From assembly GCF_004362015.1 (NCBI RefSeq), contig NZ_SNWW01000003.1, forward strand, positions 496,001 through 560,000: DNA of 64,000 bases, in the 5' to 3' direction. Origin of the DNA: Flavobacterium chryseum (GTDB taxonomy: Bacteria; Bacteroidota; Bacteroidia; Flavobacteriales; Flavobacteriaceae). A program made the position numbers and the translations under genes. Shown here piece by piece: positions 27,434 through 40,665 of the stretch. The notes below the pieces were generated by a model. The model saw nothing but the letters and a program-made list of their open reading frames with translations. It was not told the origin of the DNA and did no database searches. Numbering within the stretch: position 1 is the first letter of the stretch; every line of letters begins with the position of its first letter.

Positions 27434-28789
27434 ATGGAAAAGCGTAAATTAAGTTTCTGGGAAATTTGGAACATGAGTTTCGGTTTCTTGGGAATACAAA
27501 TGGGGTTTGCACTTCAAAATGCAAATGCCAGCAGAATTCTTCAAATTTTTGGTGCCGACGTACATGAATTATCATGGTTTTGGATTATTGCTCCTCTTAT
27601 GGGATTAATAGTGCAACCAATTATTGGTCACTATAGCGATAGAACTTGGGGAAGATTTGGAAGACGAAAGCCGTTTTTTCTTATAGGTGCTATTTTAGCT
27701 TCAGTTGGATTAATTTTAATGCCTCAGGCTAATATTTTCATTTCCGTTTTGCCTGCCCTTTGGGTTGGAGCAGGAATGTTAATGATTATGGATGCTTCTT
27801 TCAATATTGCTATGGAGCCGTTTCGCGCGCTTGTTGGCGATAATTTGAGAACAGATCAGCGTACAGCCGGTTTCAGTATTCAAACTTCATTAATTGGTTT
27901 TGGAGCAGTAATTGGTTCTGCATTGCCGTATGTTTTAACAAATTATTTTCACATTTCAAACAATGCCGTTCCCGGAAGTATTCCTTTAAATCTGAAATTA
28001 TCATTTATCATTGGAGCAGCCTTTTTAATTGGTTCAATTTTAGTAACGCTATTCACAACAAAAGAATATTCACCAGAAGAATTAGCCAATTTTGAAGATC
28101 CTCAAAGTGAAGTTGATGTTCCTTCTGATGAAAAATCAAAACTTACAGATATTTTTACCGATTTTGCAAAAATGCCAACCACAATGCGTCAGCTTAGCTG
28201 GGTGCAGTTTTTTTCCTGGTTTGGATTATTTGGTATGTGGGTTTTTACAACTCCGGCCATCGCACATCATATTTACGGACTGCCTTTAAGCGACACTTCG
28301 AGCCAAAAATATCAAGATGCCGGTGACTGGGTAGGAATTCTGTTTGGAGTTTACAATTTAGTTTCTGCCATTATCGCACTGTTTTTCTTGCCTTACATCG
28401 CTAAAAAAATCGGAAGAAAATCAACTCACGCAGTTTCATTAATCATCGGAGGAATTGGATTAATCTCGATTTATTTTATGCCGAATGAAGACTGGGTTGT
28501 ACTCCCAATGATTTTAGTTGGAGTTGCCTGGGCAAGTATTCTGGCAATGCCATACGCGATTCTTGCAGGATCTATTGCTCCAAAAAAGATGGGAGTTTAC
28601 ATGGGAATTTTCAACTTCTTTGTTGTTATTCCACAAATTGTAAATGCCCTTATCGGAGGTCCAATTGTAAAATACCTTTACAATGGCGATGCAATTTATG
28701 CCTTAATTACAAGTGGAGTTAGTTTCTTAATAGCCGCTCTTTTAGTCTACAAAGTAAAAGATGTAGATGATACAATTCAAAAATCATAA
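27434..28789 (+). CDS. MFS sugar transporter, GPH/SLC45-like, probably maltose/maltodextrin
   Basis: This 451-residue protein has about 12 membrane helices. It carries DRTWGRFGRRKPFFLIGA after helix 2, the motif of the SLC45/GPH cation-sugar symporters, and a related copy (KKIGRKSTHAVSLIIGG) at mid-protein. It starts the rightward operon and is followed by beta-phosphoglucomutase and a GH65 phosphorylase, which act on cytosolic maltose, so maltose import across the inner membrane is the likely job. Glucose cannot be excluded. Confidence 0.88.
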   Translation: MEKRKLSFWEIWNMSFGFLGIQMGFALQNANASRILQIFGADVHELSWFWIIAPLMGLIVQPIIGHYSDRTWGRFGRRKPFFLIGAILASVGLILMPQANIFISVLPALWVGAGMLMIMDASFNIAMEPFRALVGDNLRTDQRTAGFSIQTSLIGFGAVIGSALPYVLTNYFHISNNAVPGSIPLNLKLSFIIGAAFLIGSILVTLFTTKEYSPEELANFEDPQSEVDVPSDEKSKLTDIFTDFAKMPTTMRQLSWVQFFSWFGLFGMWVFTTPAIAHHIYGLPLSDTSSQKYQDAGDWVGILFGVYNLVSAIIALFFLPYIAKKIGRKSTHAVSLIIGGIGLISIYFMPNEDWVVLPMILVGVAWASILAMPYAILAGSIAPKKMGVYMGIFNFFVVIPQIVNALIGGPIVKYLYNGDAIYALITSGVSFLIAALLVYKVKDVDDTIQKS

Positions 28790-28807
28790 ATAAGAATCCC
28801 CCTTATA

Positions 28808-29464
28808 ATGAACAAAAAAGCATTCATATTCGACCTTGATGGCGTAATCGTAGACACCGCCAAATATCACTTTTTAGCCTGGCAAAAAATTGCTCAGTCC
28901 TTAAATATTAATTTCACACATGAAAATAACGAATTGCTTAAAGGAGTAAGTCGTGTACGTTCATTAGATATAATTCTTGAATTAGGAAACGTTCAGGCTT
29001 CGCAGGAAGACAAAGACAAATGGTTAATTCAAAAAAATGAAGATTACTTATCTTATTTAGTTGACATGGACGAAAGCGAGATTCTTCCAGGAGTTTTTAA
29101 AACTCTGCAACTATTAAAAGATAAAAACCAAGGAATTGCATTGGGCTCTGCCAGTAAAAATGCAAGACCAATTTTAGAGAAAACAGGAATCCTTTCGTAT
29201 TTCGATGTTATTGTTGACGGAAACGACGTTACCAATGCAAAACCGGACCCGGAAGTTTTCTTAAAAGCGGCTCAATTATTAAATATTGATCCGAAAAACT
29301 CAATCGTATTTGAAGATTCTGTTGCCGGAATTCAGGCAGCAAACATAGGAGAAATGGTAAGTGTTGGAATTGGTGAGGAAACAATTTTGCATGAGGCTGA
29401 TTTCATTTTTAAAGATTTCACTGTAATAGATGAAAGCTTTATTGAATCATTAATCACAAAATAA
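28808..29464 (+). CDS. pgmB: Beta-phosphoglucomutase
   Basis: This 218-residue HAD-superfamily protein has motif I FDLDGVIVDTAKYHFLAWQ, with the nucleophile and acid/base aspartates of beta-PGM, the KGVSRVRSLD cap-domain motif, LGSASKNARPIL (motif II), and KPDPEVF plus FEDSVAGIQAA (motifs III-IV). It converts beta-glucose-1-phosphate to glucose-6-phosphate. The next gene encodes the GH65 phosphorylase that makes beta-glucose-1-phosphate, so the pair forms a complete phosphorolytic maltose route. It lies 18 bp after the transporter gene. Confidence 0.95.
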   Translation: MNKKAFIFDLDGVIVDTAKYHFLAWQKIAQSLNINFTHENNELLKGVSRVRSLDIILELGNVQASQEDKDKWLIQKNEDYLSYLVDMDESEILPGVFKTLQLLKDKNQGIALGSASKNARPILEKTGILSYFDVIVDGNDVTNAKPDPEVFLKAAQLLNIDPKNSIVFEDSVAGIQAANIGEMVSVGIGEETILHEADFIFKDFTVIDESFIESLITK

Positions 29465-29509
29465 AAATCAATCATAAATCAATCAATCACGAAAACACTG
29501 TAAAAACAA

Positions 29510-33947
<4,438 letters not shown>

Positions 33948-33959
33948 TTTTTTTTGAAA

Positions 33960-33997
33960 GGCAAGTAATCATCCCCAAGATTGCTTGTCTTTTTTTT
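33960..33997 (+). terminator. Terminator after the GH97 gene
   Basis: An 11-bp stem at 33960-33970 pairs with 33979-33989 (two wobble pairs), followed by eight T residues. It suggests that the genes beyond are transcribed less, or from another promoter. Confidence 0.65.
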
Positions 33998-34015
33998 AAA
34001 TCTGATATTAGCTAT

Positions 34016-34073
34016 CCTAACAGGTTTTGAAAACCTGTTAGGTATTTAGTATCACAATGTTTCCAAAACATTG
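34016..34073. repeat. Two adjacent palindromes between GH97 and the proline-tail gene
   Basis: The first is a perfect palindrome at 34016-34042 with 13-bp arms (CCTAACAGGTTTT) and a single central base. The second is CAATGTTT at 34055-34062 with AAACATTG at 34066-34073. They follow a terminator, so they look like mobile intergenic repeats or RNA hairpins rather than extra terminators (no T runs). Confidence 0.7.
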
Positions 34074-34098
34074 CACGGAATAGAAATAAATTAAAACG

Positions 34099-34638
34099 AT
34101 GAAAAATTTAGTGATAATCTTTTTTTTCAGTTTATTCTTTTTGAGCTGTACTGAAAAAAAGAAAGTTTTCGATTCATTTGATTATTCTTATGGAGGAACT
34201 TTCTCTGAAGTCTATTCTATGAAATTTACTCAATCTGACACGGTTTATCTTCGCTATCATTGGATTGGAAGAAATATCGATGACACTATTTCTCAACCAA
34301 AAGAGAATGTAAATTATTATGGAATTTTAAATTCTGAAGAAAGAATAGAACTTTATGATTACATCGAAAAAATAAATCTATTTAAATACAAATCTGAATA
34401 CTTTGAAAATTATTCCGATGGAAGTTCTTATGGAATGAACATCCAAAAAAATTCTAAAAGCAAAACTATATTTCTTCATAGTCATCAAGCTCCAAAAGAA
34501 ATTGATTCAATCTCACATTGGATTGGCAGTATGAAAAGAAATTTAAAACTGAAGAAAATCCAAAAAAATGTAAATTTTGAAAGTACAAAAGGAGTTTTAC
34601 CACCGCCTCCGCCACCGCCTCCAATTATAAAAAAATAA
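34099..34638 (+). CDS. Putative lipoprotein with eight-proline C-terminal tail
   Basis: This 179-residue protein has a short lipoprotein signal with a lipobox-like LFFLSCTEKK and a polar middle with no family I recognise. It ends KGVLPPPPPPPPIIKK, eight consecutive prolines encoded by CCX codons. Such a run would stall ribosomes and depend on EF-P. It sits inside the starch operon but is set off by a terminator and two palindromes, whereas most other gene gaps of the run are 15-45 bp, so it may be a later insertion. No role in starch use can be inferred from sequence. Confidence 0.7.
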   Translation: MKNLVIIFFFSLFFLSCTEKKKVFDSFDYSYGGTFSEVYSMKFTQSDTVYLRYHWIGRNIDDTISQPKENVNYYGILNSEERIELYDYIEKINLFKYKSEYFENYSDGSSYGMNIQKNSKSKTIFLHSHQAPKEIDSISHWIGSMKRNLKLKKIQKNVNFESTKGVLPPPPPPPPIIKK

Positions 34639-34665
34639 AATCTTTATCCATTTAAAATATAGATT

Positions 34666-36540
34666 ATGAAAAACCACAAAACATTATTTCAGACAAACCA
34701 CCATATCTGTAAATTAATCCTATTGGCTTTATTATTTTCCGCTTCTGCGAAAGCGCAAATCCAGAAAGTAGAACCGCCATTTTGGTACGCAGGAATGAAA
34801 AATCCTGAGCTACAAATTATGTTCTACGGAAAAAACATTGCACAACACGAAGCTTCGGTTTCGAATAATGTTGTTATTAAAAATGTAGAAAAAACAGAAA
34901 ACCCAAATTACCTTTTCGTTACAATCGATACGCAAAACCTCAAAGCTTCTGAATTGGTTTTTTCATTTAAAACTAAAAACAAAGTTGCTTTTACGCAGAA
35001 ATATTCTCTTAAAGAAAGAAGAGCAAATTCCGCTGAAAGAAAAAGTTACGATGCATCGGATATGATTTATCTGATTATGCCGGATCGTTTTGCAAACGGA
35101 AATCCTAAAAATGACAGCGATGCCGTTTTAACAGAAAAAGGAAACCGTGCAGAACCGGGCGGTCGTCACGGTGGTGATATCGAAGGAATTATCAAGAACT
35201 TAGATTATATTTCGTCTCTGGGTGCAACAACAATCTGGAGCACGCCTTTATGCGAAGACAATGACAAACAGCATTCCTATCATGGTTATGGACAATCTGA
35301 TGTTTACAAAATAGACTCTCGTTACGGAACTAATGAAGATTACGTTCGTTTATCTTCAGAAATGCACAAAAAAAACATGAAACTGGTGATGGATTATGTA
35401 ACGAATCACTGGGGAATTACGCATTGGATGATCAAAGATTTACCAACAAAATCATGGATCAATCAATTCGAAAATTATACACAAACGCACCACAGACGCG
35501 AAGTTATTACCGATATTCATGCCTCAAAATTAGATCAGGAAGTTTGTGTTGACGGATGGTTTGTACCTTCAATGCCGGATTTGAATTTAAGAAATCCATT
35601 AGTTGCAAAATATTTAACTCAAAATGCCATTTGGTGGATTGAATTCGCTAATCTTGACGGTTTTAGAGTGGATACTTATAATTATTCGGATAAAACAGCC
35701 ATGGCAAATTGGGCAAAAGCAATCACAAATGAATATCCTAATTTCAATATCGTTGGAGAAATCTGGATGCACAATCAGGCAAATTTAGCTTTTTGGCAAA
35801 AAGACAGTAAAATTGGCGCTATTGAAAATTACAATTCGAATTTGCCAAGTGTAATGGATTTTACACTTCAAAGTCAGGTTACTTCTGCTTTCAACGAAAA
35901 TGAACCAAGCTGGGATAACGGGTTAATTAAATTCTACAACAATTTTGCAATGGATTATTTATATCCAAATACGAATAACATTTTGGTTTTTGCCGAAAAC
36001 CATGACACAGATCGTATGAATGATAAGTTTAAATATGATTTTTCAAAATACAAACTGGCTATGACTTTATTGGCTACGGTTCGTGGAATTCCACAGGTTT
36101 ATTATGGTTCAGAAATTGGAATGGGCGGTGATAAAAGCAAAGGCGATGCCGATATTCGTCAGGATTTCCCTGGTGGATGGGCTGGCGACAAAAACAACGC
36201 TTTTACCAAAGAAGGAAGAACTCCAGAACAAGCTAAATTCTTCGATTTTACTTCAAAATTATTTACGTGGAGAAAATCGAATGAAGCAGTTCATTTCGGA
36301 AAAATGACACATTATATTCCGGAGAATAACACTTATGTTTATTTCAGATATACTGATGCTAAAACGGTTATGGTCGTTTTCAATAACAATGCAAAAGAGC
36401 AGCTTGTTAAGACAAATCGTTTCAAAGAAAACATCAAAAACTTTAAATCAGGAAAAGATGTTTTGACAGGAAAAACATTTGATTTAACTTCTGAAATTAC
36501 TTTAGAGCCAAAATCAGCTTTGGTTCTAGAACTGGAATAG
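34666..36540 (+). CDS. GH13 neopullulanase/cyclomaltodextrinase-like enzyme, SusA-like
   Basis: This 624-residue protein has an N-terminal signal region (cleavage near SASAKAQ, residue about 31). An N-terminal beta domain typical of cyclomaltodextrinases (about 33-120) is followed by a GH13 barrel. Catalytic residues are Asp336 in DGFRVDTYN, Glu365 in NIVGEIWM and Asp447 in AENHDTDR; region I is DYVTNH. A short beta domain closes the C-terminus. It should cut imported maltodextrins in the periplasm, the job of SusA. It lies 27 bp after the proline-tail lipoprotein gene. Confidence 0.93.
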   Translation: MKNHKTLFQTNHHICKLILLALLFSASAKAQIQKVEPPFWYAGMKNPELQIMFYGKNIAQHEASVSNNVVIKNVEKTENPNYLFVTIDTQNLKASELVFSFKTKNKVAFTQKYSLKERRANSAERKSYDASDMIYLIMPDRFANGNPKNDSDAVLTEKGNRAEPGGRHGGDIEGIIKNLDYISSLGATTIWSTPLCEDNDKQHSYHGYGQSDVYKIDSRYGTNEDYVRLSSEMHKKNMKLVMDYVTNHWGITHWMIKDLPTKSWINQFENYTQTHHRREVITDIHASKLDQEVCVDGWFVPSMPDLNLRNPLVAKYLTQNAIWWIEFANLDGFRVDTYNYSDKTAMANWAKAITNEYPNFNIVGEIWMHNQANLAFWQKDSKIGAIENYNSNLPSVMDFTLQSQVTSAFNENEPSWDNGLIKFYNNFAMDYLYPNTNNILVFAENHDTDRMNDKFKYDFSKYKLAMTLLATVRGIPQVYYGSEIGMGGDKSKGDADIRQDFPGGWAGDKNNAFTKEGRTPEQAKFFDFTSKLFTWRKSNEAVHFGKMTHYIPENNTYVYFRYTDAKTVMVVFNNNAKEQLVKTNRFKENIKNFKSGKDVLTGKTFDLTSEITLEPKSALVLELE

Positions 36541-36555
36541 AAATATTGCAAATGT

Positions 36556-36621
36556 TAGACGCACTGCGGTGCGTCTCTACGTGTACGTTGTGTAATGTAG
36601 AGACGCACCGCAGTGCGTCTA
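36556..36621. repeat. Nested palindromic repeat (REP-like)
   Basis: A perfect 25-bp inverted repeat (36556-36580 and 36597-36621) with a 16-bp spacer. Each arm is itself a hairpin of AGACGCAC, a 4-base loop and GTGCGTCT. It is GC-rich against an AT-rich background and follows the SusA-like gene by 15 bp, so it may cap the mRNA 3' end or be a REP-like mobile unit. Confidence 0.8.
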
Positions 36622-36820
36622 CACAAAGATTTTCCGCTACGAATTCACGAATTATTTTTGATAAACTTTAAAAATAAAAAATTCGTAATTCTTGGCGGAA
36701 ATTTTGTTTTAAACAAATTATAAATGCTTGTTAAATTTGAAATAAAGAACAAAATAAACTTTCCTTTCTTTATCTTTAATACTAATAATCATGAGTTATT
36801 GAAACTCAAAATCAGTTTTA

Positions 36821-38410
36821 ATGAATACCGAAAATGCTTCCAAAAAACCTTTCATTTGGGAAGGCGCAAATGTTTATTTTTTACTTACCGATCGTTTTTA
36901 TAACGGAAATCCTTCTAACGACTTAAACTTTAACCGAACCAAAACTCCTGGAAAATTACGTGGCTTTGAAGGCGGAGACATCATCGGAATTATAAAAAAA
37001 ATCGACGAAGGATATTTTGATCAATTGGGAATAAATGCCATTTGGCTTACGCCAATTGTAGAGCAAATTCACGATGGCGTTGACGAAGGAACTGGTTTAA
37101 GTTACGGCTATCACGGTTATTGGGCACGAGACTGGACGGCTTTAGATTCTAATTTCGGAACAAAAGAAGATTTAGCTTGTCTCGTTAAAAAAGCACATGA
37201 AAAAGGCATTAGAATAATTTTAGACGGCGTTATCAATCATACCGGCCCCGTAACTCCCGAAGATCCTATTTGGCCGGAAGATTGGGTAAGAACCGGCGTT
37301 GTCTGCGATTACAAATCATTCGAAAACACAACAATGTGTACGCTGGTAGATAATCTTCCGGATGTTAGAACCGAAAGTAATCAGGAAGTTGAATTGCCTC
37401 ATTTTCTAACAGAAAAATGGAAAAAAGAAGGCCGTTATGAAAAAGAAGTTACTTCTCTAGATGAATTCTTTAAAAGAACAAATTATCCAAGAACTCCAAA
37501 ATACTACATCATAAAATGGCTGACAGATTATATTTTAGAATTCGGGATTGACGGCTACAGAGCTGATACCGTAAAACATACCGAAGAAAATGTTTGGATT
37601 GATTTTAAAAAAGAATGTGATTATGCCTTCGAAACCTGGAAAAAACATCATCCTTTGCAAGTTCTGGATCAAAATCCATTTTATACGATTGCTGAGGTTT
37701 ATGGCTACGGAATCAGTGGCGGGCAAGATTATGATTTTGGAGACCGAAAAGTAAATTATTTTCAGAATGGCTTTAATAGCCTGATCAATTTTGAGTTTAA
37801 GCTGGATGTGCAAAACGATTATGAAATTATATTTTCAAAATATTCCGGCAAACTTCAAAATGAATTAAAAGGCTACAGCATCCTCAATTATATATCCTCG
37901 CACGATGATCCTGATCCTTTTGATGCCCAGCGTGACCGAACTTTTGAGTCAGGAACCAAATTATTACTTTCGCCCGGAATGTCTCAGGTATATTATGGTG
38001 ATGAATCAGGCCGTTCTCTGGTTATCGAAGGCACAGAAGGCGATGCGACTTTACGATCATTCATGAATTGGGAAGATCTTGATTCGAATTCAGAAACCCA
38101 GAGAATTCTTTTGCATTGGCAAAAATTAGGGCAATTCCGCAGAAATCATCCCGCAGTTGGTGCAGGAATACACAATATGATTTCAGATAAACCCTATATC
38201 TTTTCAAGAACATTTCACAAAGAAAATTTTTCTGATGAAGTTATAATTGGCTTGGATTTAGGAGTTGGAAGAAAAGAACTTTTGGTAGAATCTGTTTTTG
38301 AAAATGGAAACAAACTAAAAGATGCTTTCTCCGGAAAAGAAACTGAAGTTCAAAACGGAAAAGCAATTATTGATTCTGAATTCGGACTTGTTTTATTAGA
38401 ACTTGCCTAA
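36821..38410 (+). CDS. Cytoplasmic GH13 alpha-amylase-like enzyme (MalS-related)
   Basis: This 529-residue GH13 protein has no signal peptide, so it is presumably cytosolic. Catalytic residues are Asp249 in GIDGYRADT, Glu292 in TIAEVYGYG and Asp362 in SSHDDPD; region I is ILDGVINHTG with Asp135 and His140. The sequence style resembles the MalS group of alpha-amylases, which in E. coli is periplasmic. A -7-like box, TATCTTTA, lies at 36771-36778 about 43 bp before the start, suggesting it can be transcribed apart from the operon. Likely job: breaking maltodextrins that reach the cytosol. Confidence 0.88.
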   Translation: MNTENASKKPFIWEGANVYFLLTDRFYNGNPSNDLNFNRTKTPGKLRGFEGGDIIGIIKKIDEGYFDQLGINAIWLTPIVEQIHDGVDEGTGLSYGYHGYWARDWTALDSNFGTKEDLACLVKKAHEKGIRIILDGVINHTGPVTPEDPIWPEDWVRTGVVCDYKSFENTTMCTLVDNLPDVRTESNQEVELPHFLTEKWKKEGRYEKEVTSLDEFFKRTNYPRTPKYYIIKWLTDYILEFGIDGYRADTVKHTEENVWIDFKKECDYAFETWKKHHPLQVLDQNPFYTIAEVYGYGISGGQDYDFGDRKVNYFQNGFNSLINFEFKLDVQNDYEIIFSKYSGKLQNELKGYSILNYISSHDDPDPFDAQRDRTFESGTKLLLSPGMSQVYYGDESGRSLVIEGTEGDATLRSFMNWEDLDSNSETQRILLHWQKLGQFRRNHPAVGAGIHNMISDKPYIFSRTFHKENFSDEVIIGLDLGVGRKELLVESVFENGNKLKDAFSGKETEVQNGKAIIDSEFGLVLLELA

Positions 38411-38420
38411 TAGAAAAAAA

Positions 38421-38598
38421 GTCGCAAAGTTTGTTCACGCAGATTTTGCAGATTTGAACAGATTTAAATTTTAAAAATCATCTGCGGAATCTGCTTAAAT
38501 CTTTTTAAAATCTGCGTGAAACAAAAATCATTTCAATCCTATAATCTGAGGCTAACTTTTTTTATAATCCTTGCGACCTTTGCGTAAAACTTTGCGAC
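38421..38598. repeat. Large intergenic dyad repeat with GCAAAG and CGCAGATTTT units
   Basis: The outer perfect pair is GTCGCAAAGTTT at 38421-38432 and AAACTTTGCGAC at 38587-38598. The inner perfect pair is TTCACGCAGATTTT at 38434-38447 and AAAATCTGCGTGAA at 38507-38520. Further degenerate GCAGATTT copies lie between. The element fills nearly all the space between the GH13 and GDPD genes and runs up to the GDPD start. Confidence 0.78.
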
Positions 38599-38620
38599 CT
38601 TTGCGGTAAAACTCACAACA

Positions 38621-39298
38621 ATGCTAAAAATAGCACATCGCGGTGCCAAAGGATACGAATCCGAAAACACTTTAAAAGCTTTTCAGAAAGCATTAGATCT
38701 TAATGCTGACGGAATTGAACTAGATGTTCACTTAAGCTCTGACGGACATATTATAGTAATTCACGACGAAACGATTGACAGAACAACTAACGGAAAAGGG
38801 TTTGTCAATACGTTTTCTTTATCTGAACTAAAATCATTTTTGATTGATGGAAAACACCACATATCAACTTTAAATGAGGTTTTTGATTTGGTAGACAAAA
38901 AATGTCTGATCAATATCGAACTAAAAGGTTTAGGAACTGCGAGTAAAGTTGTCGCTTTAATTGAAGAATATATTACAGAAAAAAACTGGAATTATAAAGA
39001 TTTCATTGTTTCAAGTTTCGATTGGAATTTACTTCAGGAAACATCGAATTTAAATTCAAAAATTCAGATTGGCGTTTTAACAGAAACAGATCTTGAGTCG
39101 GCTTTGGCTTTTGCCGAATTGATAAAAGCGCGCGCCATTCATCCGGATTACCAGTTATTGAATTGTGAAAATGTGAAACAAATGCAACAGCAGGGTTTTC
39201 TTGTTTTGCCCTGGACAGTTGATGATGAAGAAGATATTAAAAAAATAAAAAGTTACAATGTAGACGGAATTATCTCTGATTTTCCAGATAAAATATAA
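38621..39298 (+). CDS. Glycerophosphodiester phosphodiesterase
   Basis: This 225-residue protein has GDPD-family motifs: HRGAKGYESENTLKAFQKAL at the N-terminus (catalytic His and first metal ligands), GIELDVHLSSDG and VIHDETIDRTTNGKG, then INIELKG and the late LPWTVDDEEDIKK segment. It hydrolyses glycerophosphodiesters to glycerol-3-phosphate and an alcohol. No signal peptide is present, so it is probably cytosolic. It is flanked on both sides by intergenic repeats and shows no operon partner. Confidence 0.92.
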   Translation: MLKIAHRGAKGYESENTLKAFQKALDLNADGIELDVHLSSDGHIIVIHDETIDRTTNGKGFVNTFSLSELKSFLIDGKHHISTLNEVFDLVDKKCLINIELKGLGTASKVVALIEEYITEKNWNYKDFIVSSFDWNLLQETSNLNSKIQIGVLTETDLESALAFAELIKARAIHPDYQLLNCENVKQMQQQGFLVLPWTVDDEEDIKKIKSYNVDGIISDFPDKI

Positions 39299-39327
39299 GT
39301 TTAGTCCACAGATTAAAAGTTTTTTTG

Positions 39328-39389
39328 CCACAAATTTCCACAAATTAGTTGAAGCATTTTAAATTGGCGAAAATTTGTACAATTTGTGG
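39328..39389. repeat. Intergenic dyad repeat (CCACAAATT type)
   Basis: CCACAAATT-N-ACAAATT-like units at 39328-39346 face their complement at 39371-39389. A related half, CCAATTCGTG and ATTCGTGGC, follows at 39423-39444. This second part generates a GTG codon that could be mistaken for the start of the next gene. Confidence 0.65.
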
Positions 39390-39456
39390 TAAAAGAAAAA
39401 AACCTAGGTTAAAAAATTAGTGCCAATTCGTGTAATTCGTGGCAAACAAAAAAAAT

Positions 39457-40665
39457 ATGATCAAAAATTTCGACATAATTATTGTTGGCGGAGGCGCTGC
39501 AGGTTTTTTTACAGCGATTAATATTGCAGAGAAAAATCCGAAACTAAAAATTGCTATTTTAGAAAGAGGAAAAGAAGTCCTTTCTAAAGTCCGCGTTTCC
39601 GGTGGTGGAAGATGCAACGTAACGCACGCCTGTTTTGAGCCAAATGAACTGGTAAAATTTTATCCGCGTGGCGAAAAAGAACTTCGCGGACCGTTTCATC
39701 AGTTTTGTTCGGGCGACACGATCGAATGGTTTGAAAAACATGGCGTTGAACTTAAAATTGAAGACGACGGAAGAATGTTTCCCGTTTCGAATTCATCGCA
39801 AACCATTATTGATTGTTTTTTAGAAGCAACCGGAAAATTAGGCATAAAAGTTTTGACAGGTCAAAGTGTACAATCGATTTTCAAAGCAGAAAATCATTGG
39901 AAAATTGATACACAAGATGAAAATTACGCAACAGAAAAATTAGTTTTGGCAACGGGAAGCAACCCAAAAATCTGGGAAATGCTTCAATCGCAAGGGCACG
40001 CAATCGTAAGTCCTGTTCCTTCCCTATTTACTTTCAACATTAAAGATTCCCGCATAAAAGAATTACCAGGCGTTGCTGCGCAAGTTACCGTAAACGTAAA
40101 AGATACCAAACTAGAATCAACCGGACCTTTGTTAATCACGCATTGGGGAATGAGCGGACCTGCGATTCTAAAACTTTCGGCTTGGGGCGCGAGAACTTTA
40201 TTCGATAAAAATTATCAGTTTACCATTTTCGTCAATTGGCTAAATGACGTTGATAGTGAAGATGCCGAAAAAATTCTGAAAGACTTAAAACAGGAACATG
40301 CTAAAAAAGCAGTGTCTAAAAAATCTCCGTTTGATTTTCCGAATCGTTTGTGGGAAAGTTTGGTGTTAGCTTCGGGAATTGAAACAGAAACAAAGTGGGC
40401 AGATTTGTCTAAAATTCAATTACAAAATTTAGCTTTACAACTTACAAAAGCTGAATTTAAAGTAAATGGAAAAAGTACTTTTAAAGAAGAATTTGTAACT
40501 GCCGGAGGAATTGATTTAAAAGAAATCAACTTTAAAACCATGGAAAGCAAATTGCATCAAAACCTATATTTTGCTGGGGAAATTGTAAATATTGATGCTA
40601 TTACGGGCGGATTTAATTTTCAAAATGCCTGGACTAGTGGGTTTATTTTGGCTAATGCTATTTAG
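39457..40665 (+). CDS. HI0933-family NAD(P)/FAD-dependent oxidoreductase (BaiN/RdsA-like)
   Basis: About 402 residues from the ATG at 39457. A GTG at 39439 lies in the repeat and would add six residues, so I prefer the ATG. The N-terminal Rossmann motif IIVGGGAAGFFTAINIA binds FAD, and SKVRVSGGGRCNVTHACF is the hallmark of the HI0933 group. A C-terminal AGGIDLKEINFKTMESK plus FAGEIVNIDAITGGFNFQNAW segment completes the fold. The physiological substrate in this group is mostly unknown. The stop overlaps the stop of the convergent TPR gene by 8 bp. Confidence 0.9.
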   Translation: MIKNFDIIIVGGGAAGFFTAINIAEKNPKLKIAILERGKEVLSKVRVSGGGRCNVTHACFEPNELVKFYPRGEKELRGPFHQFCSGDTIEWFEKHGVELKIEDDGRMFPVSNSSQTIIDCFLEATGKLGIKVLTGQSVQSIFKAENHWKIDTQDENYATEKLVLATGSNPKIWEMLQSQGHAIVSPVPSLFTFNIKDSRIKELPGVAAQVTVNVKDTKLESTGPLLITHWGMSGPAILKLSAWGARTLFDKNYQFTIFVNWLNDVDSEDAEKILKDLKQEHAKKAVSKKSPFDFPNRLWESLVLASGIETETKWADLSKIQLQNLALQLTKAEFKVNGKSTFKEEFVTAGGIDLKEINFKTMESKLHQNLYFAGEIVNIDAITGGFNFQNAWTSGFILANAI

